64,000 bases of DNA from Chlamydiota bacterium (GTDB lineage: Bacteria > Chlamydiota > Chlamydiia > Chlamydiales > Parachlamydiaceae): the NCBI GenBank assembly GCA_013285965.1, contig JABDGQ010000004.1, positions 59,717 to 123,716 on the forward strand, written 5' to 3'. Both the position numbers and the translations under genes were made by a program. Below are positions 9,156-19,508 of this stretch, piece by piece. The number at the start of each line of letters is the position of its first letter. Position 1 is the first letter of the stretch. Below the pieces are notes generated by a model that saw nothing but the letters and a program-made list of their open reading frames with translations, was not told the origin of the DNA and ran no database searches.

Positions 9156-10691
9156 TCATCGCGCAACTGCAGCGTGAACAGCTGTTTTTTCAACGCTTTT
9201 GGTATATGGCAAATAAAAACTAACTAGATCACTTTTTAATTGTTTTAAGCTTGGTTGATGAATGTACATCATATGACCTGCTTCGTACCATTTCATAGTG
9301 ATATTATCTTGTAAACTCTGCTCAAGCCACAAATGATTAAACGTGTAGGCAGTCGCAAAATATGGTGTGTTCAAATCATAATAGCCGCTACCTACAAAAA
9401 CTTTCAAATGGGGGTTACGTATCATACTACTGCGCAGTGTCGGCATTACATTGAAGGCACGATAGGCCATGCCATAATTCCAAGGCTGTACATTGGTTAA
9501 TATTTTGTAATGATTATCCTTCATTACTTTGAGATGATTGCGTAAATAATAATTCAAAGTAGCAGTAAAAGATCCAAATAATGCTGACGTACCAGGATCA
9601 AAATCAAGCCCTTCTGTGACACCATCTTCACTATAGCCTTTAAAACGACCATCAAAGATACCAACAGCCAATCCTTGAGCAAAGAAAAGCTGCTTAACAA
9701 ATTGATCATTATCGATTCGTAAATTATTTTTAGCAATAAACTCCTGTTTCATACCTGTCAAATTTGCTAATTTATTTGCGATTTCGTCTCTTTCTTCTTT
9801 TGAGAGTAATTGACCCTTGAATAAGGCAGGGGTATATTCTTTGGTGACAAAATCGGTAGCGATTTTTAACGCCTCTTGCAAAGAACCTTGTTGTTGAGCA
9901 TTACTTAATTTATTGTGATACCAAGCAGTGGCAGTATAGGTTGGTAAATACAAAGCATAGGGCAAATCATTACCAATACCAAAGTCAAGCGTAGCAAAAT
10001 TGAGGACAGCAGATATTAAAACTAAACCATCAATAGTAACGAAATATTGCTCATGTAATGCATCGGCTAAACTTACAGCCCGTGTAGTACCATAACTCTC
10101 GCCAATAATAAACTTAGGTGAATTCCAACGATTGTTGCGCGTTAAATATAACCTGATAAACTCAGCAACTGATTTAACATCTTCAGTCGTGCTGTGAAAA
10201 TGTTTTTCATCTTGTAAAGGTAAAGCATGACTAAAGCCTGTTGAAACTGGATCAATAAATACCAAATCGCTGACATCGAGCAGACTAAAATCATTATCCA
10301 CCAATTGATAAGGAATTATAGGCACACCTGTTTCATTTAAGAGCACTCTTTTTGGCCCTAACAACCCCATGTGCAACCATACTGAAGAAGAGCCTGGACC
10401 ACCGTTAAAGCAAAACGAAATCGGACGAGGCTCATTTCCTTGAGTTTCTTTAATGTAGCTAATATAAAATAAATTAGCTTGAGGCTTATCTTGATCATTT
10501 TTTAAAATGATATTTCCGACAGTAGCTTTATAGTCAATAGATTGCCCGGCAATCATCATTTGATGCGAGGTTTCTACGGCTTCCTCTCCACTTACTATAG
10601 GAGCATCTTTTAAACTTAACTCTTCCGCTGACAATGGCAAAATTGCAAGTTGTAATACACCAAAAATGAGACTAAGTAAAGTTATTGACAT
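9156..10691 (-). CDS. Secreted serine carboxypeptidase (peptidase family S10)
   Basis: A 511-residue alpha/beta-hydrolase of the S10 type. It begins with a signal peptide (MSITLLSLIFGVLQLAILPL), then shows FCFNGGPGSSSVWLHMG (oxyanion region, about residues 93-109), VFIDPVSTGFSHA, the nucleophile motif GESYG with Ser199, a probable catalytic Asp in GSGYYDLNTP and the His in YEAGHMMYIH near the C-terminus. The catalytic triad therefore appears complete. Such enzymes remove C-terminal residues from peptides, probably in the periplasm here. It follows glmS by 17 bases and is likely the last gene of a glmM-glmS-S10 operon. A link to cell-wall peptides would be tempting but is not shown by sequence. 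Confidence 0.9.
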   Translation of the reverse strand: MSITLLSLIFGVLQLAILPLSAEELSLKDAPIVSGEEAVETSHQMMIAGQSIDYKATVGNIILKNDQDKPQANLFYISYIKETQGNEPRPISFCFNGGPGSSSVWLHMGLLGPKRVLLNETGVPIIPYQLVDNDFSLLDVSDLVFIDPVSTGFSHALPLQDEKHFHSTTEDVKSVAEFIRLYLTRNNRWNSPKFIIGESYGTTRAVSLADALHEQYFVTIDGLVLISAVLNFATLDFGIGNDLPYALYLPTYTATAWYHNKLSNAQQQGSLQEALKIATDFVTKEYTPALFKGQLLSKEERDEIANKLANLTGMKQEFIAKNNLRIDNDQFVKQLFFAQGLAVGIFDGRFKGYSEDGVTEGLDFDPGTSALFGSFTATLNYYLRNHLKVMKDNHYKILTNVQPWNYGMAYRAFNVMPTLRSSMIRNPHLKVFVGSGYYDLNTPYFATAYTFNHLWLEQSLQDNITMKWYEAGHMMYIHQPSLKQLKSDLVSFYLPYTKSVEKTAVHAAVAR

Positions 10692-10708
10692 ATGACACCC
10701 AAAGATAA

Positions 10709-12535
10709 TTATTCTACCGTAACAGATTTAGCTAAATTGCGCGGCTGATCAACATCAGTGCCTCGATGCAAAGCAACATAATAAGCAAATAACTGCAAGA
10801 CTACTGTAGTTGGTATTACAGCTAAGGCATCGCTAGAAGAGGGTATATATAAAACATCATCAGCAACTTCCCCTACGTGTAAATCTCCCTCTATGGCAAT
10901 AGCTAAAATTTTGCCATGGCGCGCTTTGATTTCAGCTAGATTGGAAAGTAGTTTATCATAGGTCATTAAATCTGTGCATAAAGCCACTGTAGGGCAATTT
11001 TCATCGATTAAAGAAATCGGCCCATGTTTAATCTCTCCAGCAGGATAACCATTGGCATTAATATATGAAATCTCTTTTAACTTTAAAGCCCCCTCTAAGC
11101 TAGTGGGGTACATGTAACGACGGCCAATGAAAAAGAAATTATTGTAAGCTGCATATTTAATGGCGATCGCTTTAATTTTATCAGCCGAATTTAAAACCGA
11201 TTCTACTTGATTTGGCAGCGTGAGCATCAATTGCAAAAAAGTTTGCCCTTCCGTTTTGTTCATATGACGCATGCGCGCCATCATAAGGGTAAAAAGAGCC
11301 AGCAGTACAACTTGACTAGTAAATGCTTTAGTCGAACAGACACCAATTTCAGGGCCGGCTTTGATAAAAATAGTATTATCAGCTTCACGTGCTAGCGTAG
11401 AACCTTTTACATTACACAACGCCAATACCATAGCCCCCTTAGCTTTCACCTCGCGCGCAGCCGCAATAGTATCGGCAGTTTCACCAGATTGACTAATGGC
11501 TATCACAAAAGTACCACTTGGTACGATAGGATTTTTATATCGAAATTCCGAAGAAATTTCTACTTGCACTGGTATGCGAGCAAATTCCTCAAGCATATAG
11601 GCAGCCACACAAGCGGCATGCCAAGAGGTACCGCAGGCTAAAATTAAGATACGCTCTACGGCAAGTAGATCGGCTGTCTTAAAAGTTAACTCGTCAAAAA
11701 TTGCAGTACCATAGTCAGGTAAGAAGCGCTCAAACATCGAATGATATAGAGATTGAGGCTGATCATAAATCTCTTTGAGAGTGTAATGCTCAAACGCACC
11801 TTTAATCGTTCCTACCTCATGCTCCTCTAAGAGTGAGTGTTTCTTATCAATGGCTTCAGTAGTATTGTAAACCTGCTGATGGTCAGCATGAATCACGGCG
11901 ATTTCAGAATTACTAAGATAAATAGCCTGCTTAGTATAAAAGGCAAAGGCGTTCGGGTCTGAGGATATAAAAGCTTCTTGTTGACCAATGCCAATGACTA
12001 ATGGTGCATCGTGTGCCACAGCAATAATTTGGTTGGGAAAATCGCGATGAATTAGCGCTAGCGCATAACTTCCTTTAAGGATAGCCACGGCCTCTTGTAC
12101 GGCTTTTAATAAATCACCTTTATAGTAAGATGCTATTAGCTGAGCTACCACTTCTGTGTCAGTTTCAGAGATAAATTCAACACCCTGTGCTTGCAATTGA
12201 CGACGTAATTGTGCATGATTTTCGATAATGCCATTATGAACCAGAGCCAGCGAGCGTGCGCTATCAAAATGAGGATGTGCATTGAGTTGTGTAACCTTGC
12301 CATGCGTAGCCCACCGCGTTTGGGCGATAGTAAATGGTAAATTTAGTTTTAAAGCGGCCACTTCTTTTTCTAAAGCCGCTATTTTTCCCACTTGTTTGCA
12401 AGAGACTATTTGCCCATCAATCCCAATACCGGCTAATCCCGCTGAGTCGTACCCACGATATTCTAAAAGTTTAAGACCATCAATAGCCATTTTAACGGCG
12501 CTTCTAAAACCGACATAGCCAAAAATACCACACAT
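10709..12535 (-). CDS. glmS: Glutamine-fructose-6-phosphate aminotransferase (GlmS)
   Basis: Makes glucosamine 6-phosphate from fructose 6-phosphate and glutamine, the entry step to UDP-GlcNAc. The start is placed at the ATG giving MCGIFGYVGFR, because removal of Met exposes the catalytic Cys; an ATG six bases upstream would bury it. The 608-residue protein has the glutaminase domain (TRWATHGKVTQLNAHPH, near residue 75) and two SIS sugar-isomerase domains (CGTSWHAACVAAYMLE, SQSGETADTIAAAREV, GRRYMYPTSLEGALKLKE). It ends with the standard DQPRNLAKSVTVE, including the Lys that binds sugar. The partner glmM lies immediately upstream, as I recall for C. trachomatis CT815-CT816. No ribozyme-like leader is evident in the short 49-base gap. 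Confidence 0.97.
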   Translation of the reverse strand: MCGIFGYVGFRSAVKMAIDGLKLLEYRGYDSAGLAGIGIDGQIVSCKQVGKIAALEKEVAALKLNLPFTIAQTRWATHGKVTQLNAHPHFDSARSLALVHNGIIENHAQLRRQLQAQGVEFISETDTEVVAQLIASYYKGDLLKAVQEAVAILKGSYALALIHRDFPNQIIAVAHDAPLVIGIGQQEAFISSDPNAFAFYTKQAIYLSNSEIAVIHADHQQVYNTTEAIDKKHSLLEEHEVGTIKGAFEHYTLKEIYDQPQSLYHSMFERFLPDYGTAIFDELTFKTADLLAVERILILACGTSWHAACVAAYMLEEFARIPVQVEISSEFRYKNPIVPSGTFVIAISQSGETADTIAAAREVKAKGAMVLALCNVKGSTLAREADNTIFIKAGPEIGVCSTKAFTSQVVLLALFTLMMARMRHMNKTEGQTFLQLMLTLPNQVESVLNSADKIKAIAIKYAAYNNFFFIGRRYMYPTSLEGALKLKEISYINANGYPAGEIKHGPISLIDENCPTVALCTDLMTYDKLLSNLAEIKARHGKILAIAIEGDLHVGEVADDVLYIPSSSDALAVIPTTVVLQLFAYYVALHRGTDVDQPRNLAKSVTVE

Positions 12536-12584
12536 GAACACTCCACATTCTCATAATTTTAAAGTTGAGGTTTTTATTCTCTGA

Positions 12585-14051
12585 TCAACCCACTGAGTTG
12601 TTTTTCTCTCGAGCCCCTTCCCTAATTAGATCATCTCTAATCTGACTTTCCATAGCTTGACTATCGGCTGTAGCAAATGAAGAATTAAGACCGATTTCAG
12701 TTCGAATTACAGCAGCCACCGATTCTGCTAATTGCATGACTTGCTTTTGTTTTACTCCCTCCACCATGATGCGACAAAGATTTTCAGTACCAGAATAACG
12801 AACTAAAATACGCCCTTCTTCACCCAAAGTATCCTGCACATCCGCTATTGCCGCCGATACTTTATGTAAAGATTCCAATGGTGGTTTAGCAACGACACGG
12901 ACATTTATGCATGTTTGTGGATAATGTTGTACAAAAGCGGCTAGATCGGACAATTTTGAATCAGTCTCAATCATAATTCTTAATACCTGCAAGGCACACA
13001 CTAAACCATCGCCAGTAGTATTATAATCAAGAAAAATAACATGGCCACTTTGTTCGCCACCTAAATTAGCTTGGTGTTGCATCATCGCTTGAATAACGTA
13101 ACGATCACCTACTTGTGATTTAATGACATCAATACCCAAACTCTCCATGGATTTAATAAAACCGAGGTTACTCATTACCGTGCCAACTACGCGATGATTT
13201 TTCAATAAACCCCGTTGTTGTAAATCACGAGCACAAATTGCCAAAATGGTGTCGCCATCAATTTTACGTGCATTTTCATCGACAAGCAAAACGCGATCAG
13301 CATCGCCATCTAATGCTATTCCAATATCAGCATGATGATCAATCACCCCTTTTTGTACTGTTTCTAGGTGCAGTGATCCAGAATCTTCATTAATATTCAT
13401 GCCGTTAGGATTGATTCCATAACTAAATACATTTGCATCCAATTCGCGAAATACTAAAGGTGCTACCTTATAGCCAGCACCATGCGCACAATCAAGCACT
13501 ACCGATAAATTGTTCAATGAATATTTACGAGGGAAGGTAGCTTTAATAAATTCGATATAACGACCATCGGCATCGCTGATTTTAGTATTTTTCCCTATCT
13601 CACAGTCTGAGGGCAAACAATCTTGAAAATAATTTTTCTCAACTAACTGCTCAATTTCCTCTTCCCAAGAATCTGGCCATTTGAAGCCTTGCGAGTCAAA
13701 AAACTTAATTCCATTGTCAAAATAAGGATTGTGTGAGGCTGAAATGACGATACCAGCATCAGCCCGATAGGCGCGCGTAATAAAAGCTACACCTGGTGTA
13801 GGCAATGGTCCGACCATTAAAGTGTCCACTCCCATTGAGCACAACCCTGCTATTAACGCATTTTCAAAGACGTAACATGATAGACGAGTATCTTTACCAA
13901 TTACTACGCGTGCCTTACCAGTCCGTTTGCGCAAAACCTTACCTACTGCACGGCCCAGGGCTAAAGCAATTTCAGGAACCATTGGGAAATGATTAGCCCT
14001 TCCACGTACACCATCAGTACCAAATATTTTTCTTGTACGCTTATCTAGCAT
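12585..14051 (-). CDS. glmM: Phosphoglucosamine mutase (GlmM)
   Basis: Converts glucosamine 6-phosphate to glucosamine 1-phosphate for peptidoglycan and lipopolysaccharide precursors. The 488-residue protein starts with RKIFGTDGVRGRAN, carries the phosphoserine loop VISASHNPYFDNGIKFF near residue 100, the metal-binding loop ALDGDADRVLLVD, the sugar-binding GGEQSGHVIF and the C-terminal phosphate-binding RYSGTENLCRIMVEG. All catalytic blocks are intact. It is about 30-40 residues longer than usual because of a hydrophilic C-terminal tail after the phosphate-binding motif. It precedes glmS in what looks like an operon. The upstream gap contains a terminator-like copy of repeat family 2 belonging to the gene before it. 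Confidence 0.96.
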   Translation of the reverse strand: MLDKRTRKIFGTDGVRGRANHFPMVPEIALALGRAVGKVLRKRTGKARVVIGKDTRLSCYVFENALIAGLCSMGVDTLMVGPLPTPGVAFITRAYRADAGIVISASHNPYFDNGIKFFDSQGFKWPDSWEEEIEQLVEKNYFQDCLPSDCEIGKNTKISDADGRYIEFIKATFPRKYSLNNLSVVLDCAHGAGYKVAPLVFRELDANVFSYGINPNGMNINEDSGSLHLETVQKGVIDHHADIGIALDGDADRVLLVDENARKIDGDTILAICARDLQQRGLLKNHRVVGTVMSNLGFIKSMESLGIDVIKSQVGDRYVIQAMMQHQANLGGEQSGHVIFLDYNTTGDGLVCALQVLRIMIETDSKLSDLAAFVQHYPQTCINVRVVAKPPLESLHKVSAAIADVQDTLGEEGRILVRYSGTENLCRIMVEGVKQKQVMQLAESVAAVIRTEIGLNSSFATADSQAMESQIRDDLIREGAREKNNSVG

Positions 14052-14193
14052 TTAAACTTAAACTCCATCATTTTGGCGCACATTTGTATTAAACCTAAGT
14101 TTATATGCCGCAGTCTAGCGCATTAGTTATTTTTTTGCGCGCTCAAAGCAAACTAATAACCTGAATTTAGACACAGAACTATACTCTTACTTC

Positions 14194-14255
14194 ATTAGAC
14201 TTCTTTCCAAACTAAATTTATTGGTTAAAATTGCATTTTTTGAAAGAAGTCTAAT
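14194..14255. repeat. Repeat family 2, full palindrome with terminator shape
   Basis: The two ends read ATTAGACTTCTTTCC and, in reverse complement, ATTAGACTTCTTTCA, separated by an AT-rich loop that includes TTTATTGGTTAAAATTGC. The stem lies between the stop of the unknown gene at 14281 and the start of glmM, both on the minus strand, so it could end transcription of the former. The same core recurs elsewhere in the window. Confidence 0.8.
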
Positions 14256-14280
14256 ATTCATAGTTAAGGCCATCATTTTA

Positions 14281-15393
14281 CTACAGCACTGAATAAGAAG
14301 CTTCTACATTTTTAATCAGAGGCCAGTCAGGATAATCTAGCTTGATAGTATATTTTAAAAGCACTTGTACTTGCACACCAAAGGATTTCAAAACTGTAAA
14401 ATCATCATCCGAATCATTTAACTTAGACCACTTAGCGATAATAACTTTATTTGTTTTGCATACTTCTACATAATCTATAAAGCCTGCTTTGGTGCGATGA
14501 ATGGTTACATTATGCCCTAGCTCTTTTGATTTTGCGGCAAAGCAATATTCATTTTTACCGAATGGATCCATCCATTTCCAAGTTGGAATTTGCAGGACTA
14601 ATTGATCATAAGCGATCTCCTGATGAGCTCCTTGTGCGATAGACAATTGCAAAATTTTATACCATAATTGCAAAGAACTTTGTTCTTTGGAGATTATTTG
14701 CTGCAAGAGATCCTCTACCACCTTTAAAGATGCAGCACTTGCCTCAGCTTTTGGTTCAAGATGTAAAAATGAAATCTTAGTATCGTTATTTAAATCGCTG
14801 ACAACACAATCTACACCGTTATCTAAGGCTCGTTCAGTGGCAATATAAGCATTGTTAACCCTGACGCCAAAGTTATAAGCCTCATAGTGATTTTTCACCT
14901 CTTGAGTAAGTGAAAAAGTTTGCAGCTCGCTAATTTTTTGTGGAATGATCGCAAGCTGTTTTTTGATTTCATCCGCTATGCTTGCTTGATAAAGCTCATT
15001 GAACACTTGCAAATCAAACTGTAAACTTGCGCTATCTTTTTGGAATTGAAATTGCTGTAAAAATATATTGGCAATTTTACCAATCAACCACAGCCACCAA
15101 TTACTATCTATTTTATTTTGACGATTTTGTAATAAATTTTCTGTACAATCATAGATTTGGCGCGCTTCTTGGTAAAAATTAGTAAATTTTAAAGCACCAC
15201 TTTGTAATTGCTGTTGCAGCTCTGTGAGTTTTGACTTTGAAATCTGCATAATTTCAGATAAAGCGAGCCGCTCATTTTTATTATCTGTCTCATAGAAAGT
15301 TGCTGATACATAATGTTTAGCAGCGATCACCTCTTTCAATAAAAAAGACCAGTCAGTGGGAGTAATGAAAGGATTTGTAGATAACTTTTCCAT
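14281..15393 (-). CDS. Unknown 370-residue protein with a helical N-terminal half
   Basis: No recognisable family. The first 200 residues are Gln- and Leu-rich and look helical, with probable coiled-coil runs (KSKLTELQQQLQSGALKF, FLQQFQFQKDSASLQF). A short Trp-rich hydrophobic patch (NWWLWLIGKIANIFLQQF) sits near residue 103. The C-terminal 120 residues look like a mixed or beta domain (PTWKWMDPFGKNEYCFAAKS, FGVQVQVLLKYTIKLDYPDW). There is no signal peptide. It stands between clpC and glmM on the same strand, bounded on both sides by repeat family 2 copies. Composition matches its neighbours, so recent transfer is not indicated. It is probably a chlamydial lineage-specific gene; function unknown. 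Confidence 0.65.
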   Translation of the reverse strand: MEKLSTNPFITPTDWSFLLKEVIAAKHYVSATFYETDNKNERLALSEIMQISKSKLTELQQQLQSGALKFTNFYQEARQIYDCTENLLQNRQNKIDSNWWLWLIGKIANIFLQQFQFQKDSASLQFDLQVFNELYQASIADEIKKQLAIIPQKISELQTFSLTQEVKNHYEAYNFGVRVNNAYIATERALDNGVDCVVSDLNNDTKISFLHLEPKAEASAASLKVVEDLLQQIISKEQSSLQLWYKILQLSIAQGAHQEIAYDQLVLQIPTWKWMDPFGKNEYCFAAKSKELGHNVTIHRTKAGFIDYVEVCKTNKVIIAKWSKLNDSDDDFTVLKSFGVQVQVLLKYTIKLDYPDWPLIKNVEASYSVL

Positions 15394-15402
15394 AGAATTA
15401 TT

Positions 15403-15425
15403 ATTAGACTTCTTTCGAAAGAAAG
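15403..15425. repeat. Repeat family 2, short hairpin copy
   Basis: ATTAGACTTCTTTCGAAAG directly upstream of the unknown minus-strand gene ending at 15393. Only the left half and the central CTTTCGAAAG palindrome remain, so it looks like a solo or decayed copy. Confidence 0.65.
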
Positions 15426-15545
15426 ATATTATTTTTAAATATTATGCCGAAAACATTTCTCACTAAAATTAATTAGTTTGAAATTATTAATTTTATAGAG
15501 CGAATTATACTATATATTGTGATTGATGACAACAAAGGCGGAATA

Positions 15546-15590
15546 AAAAACACCCTCCCTGCAAAGCCAGGAAAAGTGCTGTTTTTAATT
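15546..15590 (-). terminator. Imperfect hairpin with T-tracts on both strands, likely clpC terminator
   Basis: An imperfect stem (AAAACACCCTCCCTG pairing with CAGGAAAAGTGCTGTTTT) flanked by A-rich sequence on the left and T-rich on the right, so it could stop transcription in either direction. It lies downstream of clpC, beyond the family 1 element. Confidence 0.5.
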
Positions 15591-15598
15591 TTAATTAT

Positions 15599-15752
15599 TC
15601 ACCTTACGCATAACTTGAACAAGTGATTTTTGATATAGCCTAGAGCTATATATAAGGAGACACATTGCATAAGCTCTTTGCAAAATGCGTCTCCTTTATA
15701 GATGGCTACGGATAGGTTCTAAAGCCACTCTTCAAATTATCCGTAAGGTGAG
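15599..15752 (+). mobile_element. Repeat family 1 element, long copy A (MITE-like)
   Basis: A 154-base element without coding capacity. Its left end reads TTCACCTTACGCATAACTTG and its right end is the inverted counterpart, finishing CCGTAAGGTGAG. Inside is a second nested inverted repeat (GGAGACACATTGCAT against AAAATGCGTCTCC). The right end abuts the clpC stop codon (TTA at 15753-15755). It is close to the reverse complement of copy C near 55867, showing insertion in either orientation. No transposase is linked to it in this window. Confidence 0.8.
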
Positions 15753-18305
15753 TTAACTAGCAGAGACTACTTGATCAACATTTTTAATGGGCTTGACATG
15801 TAACGGAAAAAGATCATCATAAATAAAGACAACTTTGTCATCTTGCAAAACCGCACGACAACGAATTCCTTCGTTAGGATGATTGAGTATTTTTTCAGCT
15901 AATGGGTCTTCGAGCAACTCTTCGATAATACGTCGGAGGGGACGAGCTCCCATTTCGGGTTGAAAACCTTTGTCCACTAAAAAGTTTTTAGTACTATCAT
16001 CTAAATCAATGAAAACCTCGCGACGACCAAGTCGTTTTTTCAACTTATCAATTTCTAAGTTAATTACATGTAACAAACTAGTTTTATTAAGTGGGTGGAA
16101 AATAATCACATCATTTAGACGATTCAAAAACTCAGGTTTAAAGCGTCTCTTGACTTCGGCCTCAATCTTTTCTTTGATGCGGTCATAATCTAAATTACCT
16201 TCTACTACCCCAAAACCAATTTCGGTACTCTTTTTAATTAAATCAGCCCCTAAATTAGAGGTCATGATAATTATAGTATTGCGAAAATCGACTTTACGTC
16301 CAAATGAATCAGTTAAACGCCCTTCTTCTAGGATTTGCAACAACAAATCCATGACATCCGGATGTGCCTTCTCAATTTCATCAAACAAAACTACCGAATA
16401 TGGACGTTGCCGCACCTGTTCCGTAAGCTGCCCACCCTCTTCATGTCCCACGTAGCCAGGTGGAGAGCCAGTCATGCGACTCACCGCAAATTTTTCCATA
16501 TACTCGGACATATCAACTTGAATGAGCGCTTCTTCGCCACCAAACATATTAATGGCAAGCAGACGGGCCAATAGAGTTTTTCCAACACCGGTAGGACCTA
16601 AAAATAAGAAGGCACCAATGGGACGATTAGGATCTTTAATATCAGCGCGGCTTCTTCTAATGGCGCGACAAACCGTTTTAATGGCATCTTCTTGTCCAAT
16701 GATACTTTCTTTTAAAATTTCTTCCATTTTGAGCACTTTTTGCAATTCACCCTCTGTTAAACGGCTCAATGGTATGCCAGTTTGCTTTGCAATAACGCTA
16801 GCAACATCTTCGTCTTCGACGATGACTTCGTGTTCTTCTTTATTAATTTCCCATTCGGCTCTAATTTGTTGTAATTGCTCACGCAGATTTTTTTCTTTAT
16901 CGCGCAATTTGGCTGCCTTTTCATACTCTTGTTTGCCAATCGCTTCTTCTTTGGCAAGGCGTGTCACCTCAATATCAGATTCAAATTTGCTGATATCTTG
17001 TGGTTGATTCATCATTGAAATGCGCATTTTAGCGCCTGCTTCATCGATTAAATCAATAGCTTTATCTGGTAAAAATCTTCCGTGAATATAGCGATCCGAT
17101 AATATGGCCGCGGCATGAATGGCTTGTGGTGTAAAAAATACTTTGTGATGTTTTTCGTATTCAGGTTTCAAGCCATTGAGAATCTCAATTGTCTCATCGA
17201 CACTGGGCGGTGCAATAAACACTTTTTGAAAGCGACGCTCAAGTGCTGCATCTTTCTCGATGTGTTTGCGATATTCATCTATAGTTGTAGCTCCAATACA
17301 TTGAAGTTCGCCACGCGATAAAGAAGGTTTTAAAATGTTAGAAGCATCAATAGCCCCCTCCGCAGCTCCGGCACCAACAATAGTGTGTAGCTCATCGATA
17401 AAAAGAAGGACGTTCCCATTTTTTTTAATCTCATCCATGACGGCTTTGATGCGCTCTTCAAACTGACCGCGATATTTTGTTCCGGCAATCATCAAAGCTA
17501 AATCAAGGGTAATCAATTTTTTTTTGCGCAAAGCATCAGGTACATTTCCATTAACAATAGCTTGCGCTAGCCCCTCCACAATAGCAGTTTTTCCAACGCC
17601 AGCCTCCCCTACTAAAACGGGATTATTTTTGCGTCGGCGACATAAAATCAGAATCAGCCGTTCAATTTCCTCTTTACGACCGATAACTGGATCCAACTTC
17701 CCTTCGCGGAACATCTCTGTTAAATCATGACCGTAAGCTTTTAGGGCTGGCATTTTTTCGTTACCACCACCACCTGATGATTTTTCGTAGCCAAATTTTC
17801 CCTGCCCCCCTGATCCTTGCCCCAATGGCTGCATGCCAGTGTCCCCTATGGGCGGTAATTGCAGATTAAAAGTGGCCAATTCTTTTAACACCTCTTTGCG
17901 TACTTCTTGCAAATTGACATTTAAGTTTTCAAGCACTTGTGCTGCTACACCATCAGTTTGGCGTAGTAAACCAAGCAATAAGTGTTCAGTACCAACATAG
18001 TTGTGGTTAAGATTAGCTGCCTCTTCATTAGCGTGCTCAAAAACTTTTTTAACCTTTCCTGTCAAAGCTGGATCGCCATAAACTTGTATCTCAGGTCCAT
18101 AACCAACTAATTTTTCAACCTCTGCACGCACTGTTTCAAAATCAATATTGAGATTGCGCAAAACATTTACAGCTACACCCTGACCAAGCTTAAGTAGGCC
18201 AAGCAAGACATGTTCCGTGCCCAAATAATTGTGGTTTAACCGCTGTGCCTCTTTTTTGGCCAATTTAATAACTTGCTTGGCCCGATTGGTAAATTTATCA
18301 AACAT
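15753..18305 (-). CDS. clpC: ClpC, AAA+ unfoldase of the Clp protease
   Basis: An 850-residue class I Hsp100 protein. It has two N-terminal Clp-N repeats ([20 protein letters not shown], and a second near residue 80), the first ATPase site (GEAGVGKT with [19 protein letters not shown]), a UVR-type middle region ([19 protein letters not shown]), and a second ATPase site ([23 protein letters not shown]). It unfolds substrates for ClpP. In Bacillus the UVR/M-domain cooperates with MecA and McsB adaptors; mcsA and mcsB are encoded in this window at 58388-60036. The start has a GAGGTAGA ribosome site. The C-terminal stop lies exactly at the edge of a family 1 repeat element. A Gly-rich linker ([18 protein letters not shown]) separates the N domain from the first ATPase. 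Confidence 0.97.
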   Translation of the reverse strand: MFDKFTNRAKQVIKLAKKEAQRLNHNYLGTEHVLLGLLKLGQGVAVNVLRNLNIDFETVRAEVEKLVGYGPEIQVYGDPALTGKVKKVFEHANEEAANLNHNYVGTEHLLLGLLRQTDGVAAQVLENLNVNLQEVRKEVLKELATFNLQLPPIGDTGMQPLGQGSGGQGKFGYEKSSGGGGNEKMPALKAYGHDLTEMFREGKLDPVIGRKEEIERLILILCRRRKNNPVLVGEAGVGKTAIVEGLAQAIVNGNVPDALRKKKLITLDLALMIAGTKYRGQFEERIKAVMDEIKKNGNVLLFIDELHTIVGAGAAEGAIDASNILKPSLSRGELQCIGATTIDEYRKHIEKDAALERRFQKVFIAPPSVDETIEILNGLKPEYEKHHKVFFTPQAIHAAAILSDRYIHGRFLPDKAIDLIDEAGAKMRISMMNQPQDISKFESDIEVTRLAKEEAIGKQEYEKAAKLRDKEKNLREQLQQIRAEWEINKEEHEVIVEDEDVASVIAKQTGIPLSRLTEGELQKVLKMEEILKESIIGQEDAIKTVCRAIRRSRADIKDPNRPIGAFLFLGPTGVGKTLLARLLAINMFGGEEALIQVDMSEYMEKFAVSRMTGSPPGYVGHEEGGQLTEQVRQRPYSVVLFDEIEKAHPDVMDLLLQILEEGRLTDSFGRKVDFRNTIIIMTSNLGADLIKKSTEIGFGVVEGNLDYDRIKEKIEAEVKRRFKPEFLNRLNDVIIFHPLNKTSLLHVINLEIDKLKKRLGRREVFIDLDDSTKNFLVDKGFQPEMGARPLRRIIEELLEDPLAEKILNHPNEGIRCRAVLQDDKVVFIYDDLFPLHVKPIKNVDQVVSAS

Positions 18306-18530
18306 TCTACCTCAATTTTTTATCTATACTAAAAGTAGCTTCAAAGCGCTTTATAATCTAAACTAAGCACAATATGCACACTATTTTATATTTGTTATCC
18401 TCAATGTAGAGTGTCGAGTTATTTTTTGCAACATGCTCAATTTAATTTAGCTGTAGAATGTGTTTAGAAAATTTCAACTTAATGGATCGATTTGCTACAA
18501 TTTAACTTGGCTTGAATTGGAGTATATAAT

Positions 18531-19502
18531 ATGTCAACTTGTCCTTCTTCTAATATTAAAGCAAAATCGCGCTTAAATGTATTACCCACTAGGCAACCTC
18601 AAGAGATTTTAGAAACTGATGCAGTCGGACCGGGTCGTTTTCCCTTATGGTTGCATCGTCGTTTGCCACTTGGTCATGGTGTACAACAGACGGGACAAGT
18701 TTTAAATAAACAACGCTTACACACAGTCTGTGAAGAGGCGCGTTGCCCAAATTTACCTGAGTGTTGGGCGCGTCAAACTGCTACATTTCTGATTATGGGA
18801 TCTGCTTGCACCAGAAATTGTGGTTTTTGTGATATTGATTTTAACAAACAACCACAACCTCTTGATGAAGATGAACCAGAAAGAGTTGCCCAATCAGTGG
18901 TGCAATTAAATTTACGCCATGTAGTTATTACCATGGTGGCCCGCGATGATTTGCCGGATGGAGGCAGTGCACATTTAGTAAAAGTTATGCAAACGATTCG
19001 CAAAGCTTGCCCAAAAGCAAGTATTGAGGTTTTAACATCTGATTTTGCTGGCCGCAAAGAGTCCTGGGAAGAGGTACTTAACGCAGAGCCCAATATTTTT
19101 AATCACAATATCGAAACAGTTGAGGATCTTACGCCACGCGTCCGTCATAAAGCTACCTATAAGCGCACATTAGAATTACTACATTATGCAAGTACACACA
19201 CTACTGGGAAAACAATAAAAATTAAATCGGGATTAATGGTAGGCTTGGGAGAGCAAGAAGAGCAAGTTTACCAGACACTGCGCGATCTAAAAACAGCTGG
19301 CTGCAACATCGTCACCATTGGACAATACTTACAACCAAATCGGCACAAACTATTGGTCAAAAGTTTTGTCACCCCCCAACAGTTTAAAATATATGAAAAT
19401 TATGGTTATCAAATTGGAATCAATTATGTTTATGCAGCCCCATTTGTCCGCTCGAGTTACAATGCTGATCAATTATTTAACACGATAAAAGCTGAAGATT
19501 AA
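18531..19502 (+). CDS. lipA: Lipoyl synthase (LipA)
   Basis: A radical SAM enzyme that inserts two sulfurs into octanoyl groups on E2 and H-protein subunits. The 323-residue protein carries both iron-sulfur cluster sites: the auxiliary one in CEEARCPNLPECW and the SAM-binding CTRNCGFC. It also shows the downstream blocks VARDDLPDGGS, NIFNHNIETVEDLTPRVR, KSGLMVGLGE and a C-terminal AAPFVRSSYNAD, whose Arg-Ser-Ser feature is typical of LipA. A ribosome site GGAG stands eight bases from the ATG. The next gene starts six bases after its stop, so they are probably co-transcribed. The N-terminal 30 residues are a variable extension. Confidence 0.97.
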   Translation: MSTCPSSNIKAKSRLNVLPTRQPQEILETDAVGPGRFPLWLHRRLPLGHGVQQTGQVLNKQRLHTVCEEARCPNLPECWARQTATFLIMGSACTRNCGFCDIDFNKQPQPLDEDEPERVAQSVVQLNLRHVVITMVARDDLPDGGSAHLVKVMQTIRKACPKASIEVLTSDFAGRKESWEEVLNAEPNIFNHNIETVEDLTPRVRHKATYKRTLELLHYASTHTTGKTIKIKSGLMVGLGEQEEQVYQTLRDLKTAGCNIVTIGQYLQPNRHKLLVKSFVTPQQFKIYENYGYQIGINYVYAAPFVRSSYNADQLFNTIKAED

Positions 19503-19508
19503 TTAAAA

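Noticed and set aside
12536..12584. glmS ribozyme
   Set aside because: The gap between glmM and glmS is only 49 bases, too short for the ribozyme.
16522..17007. A 161-codon frame antisense to clpC
   Set aside because: Shadow of ClpC codons; composition is Ser/Leu/Cys-rich low complexity without any motif.
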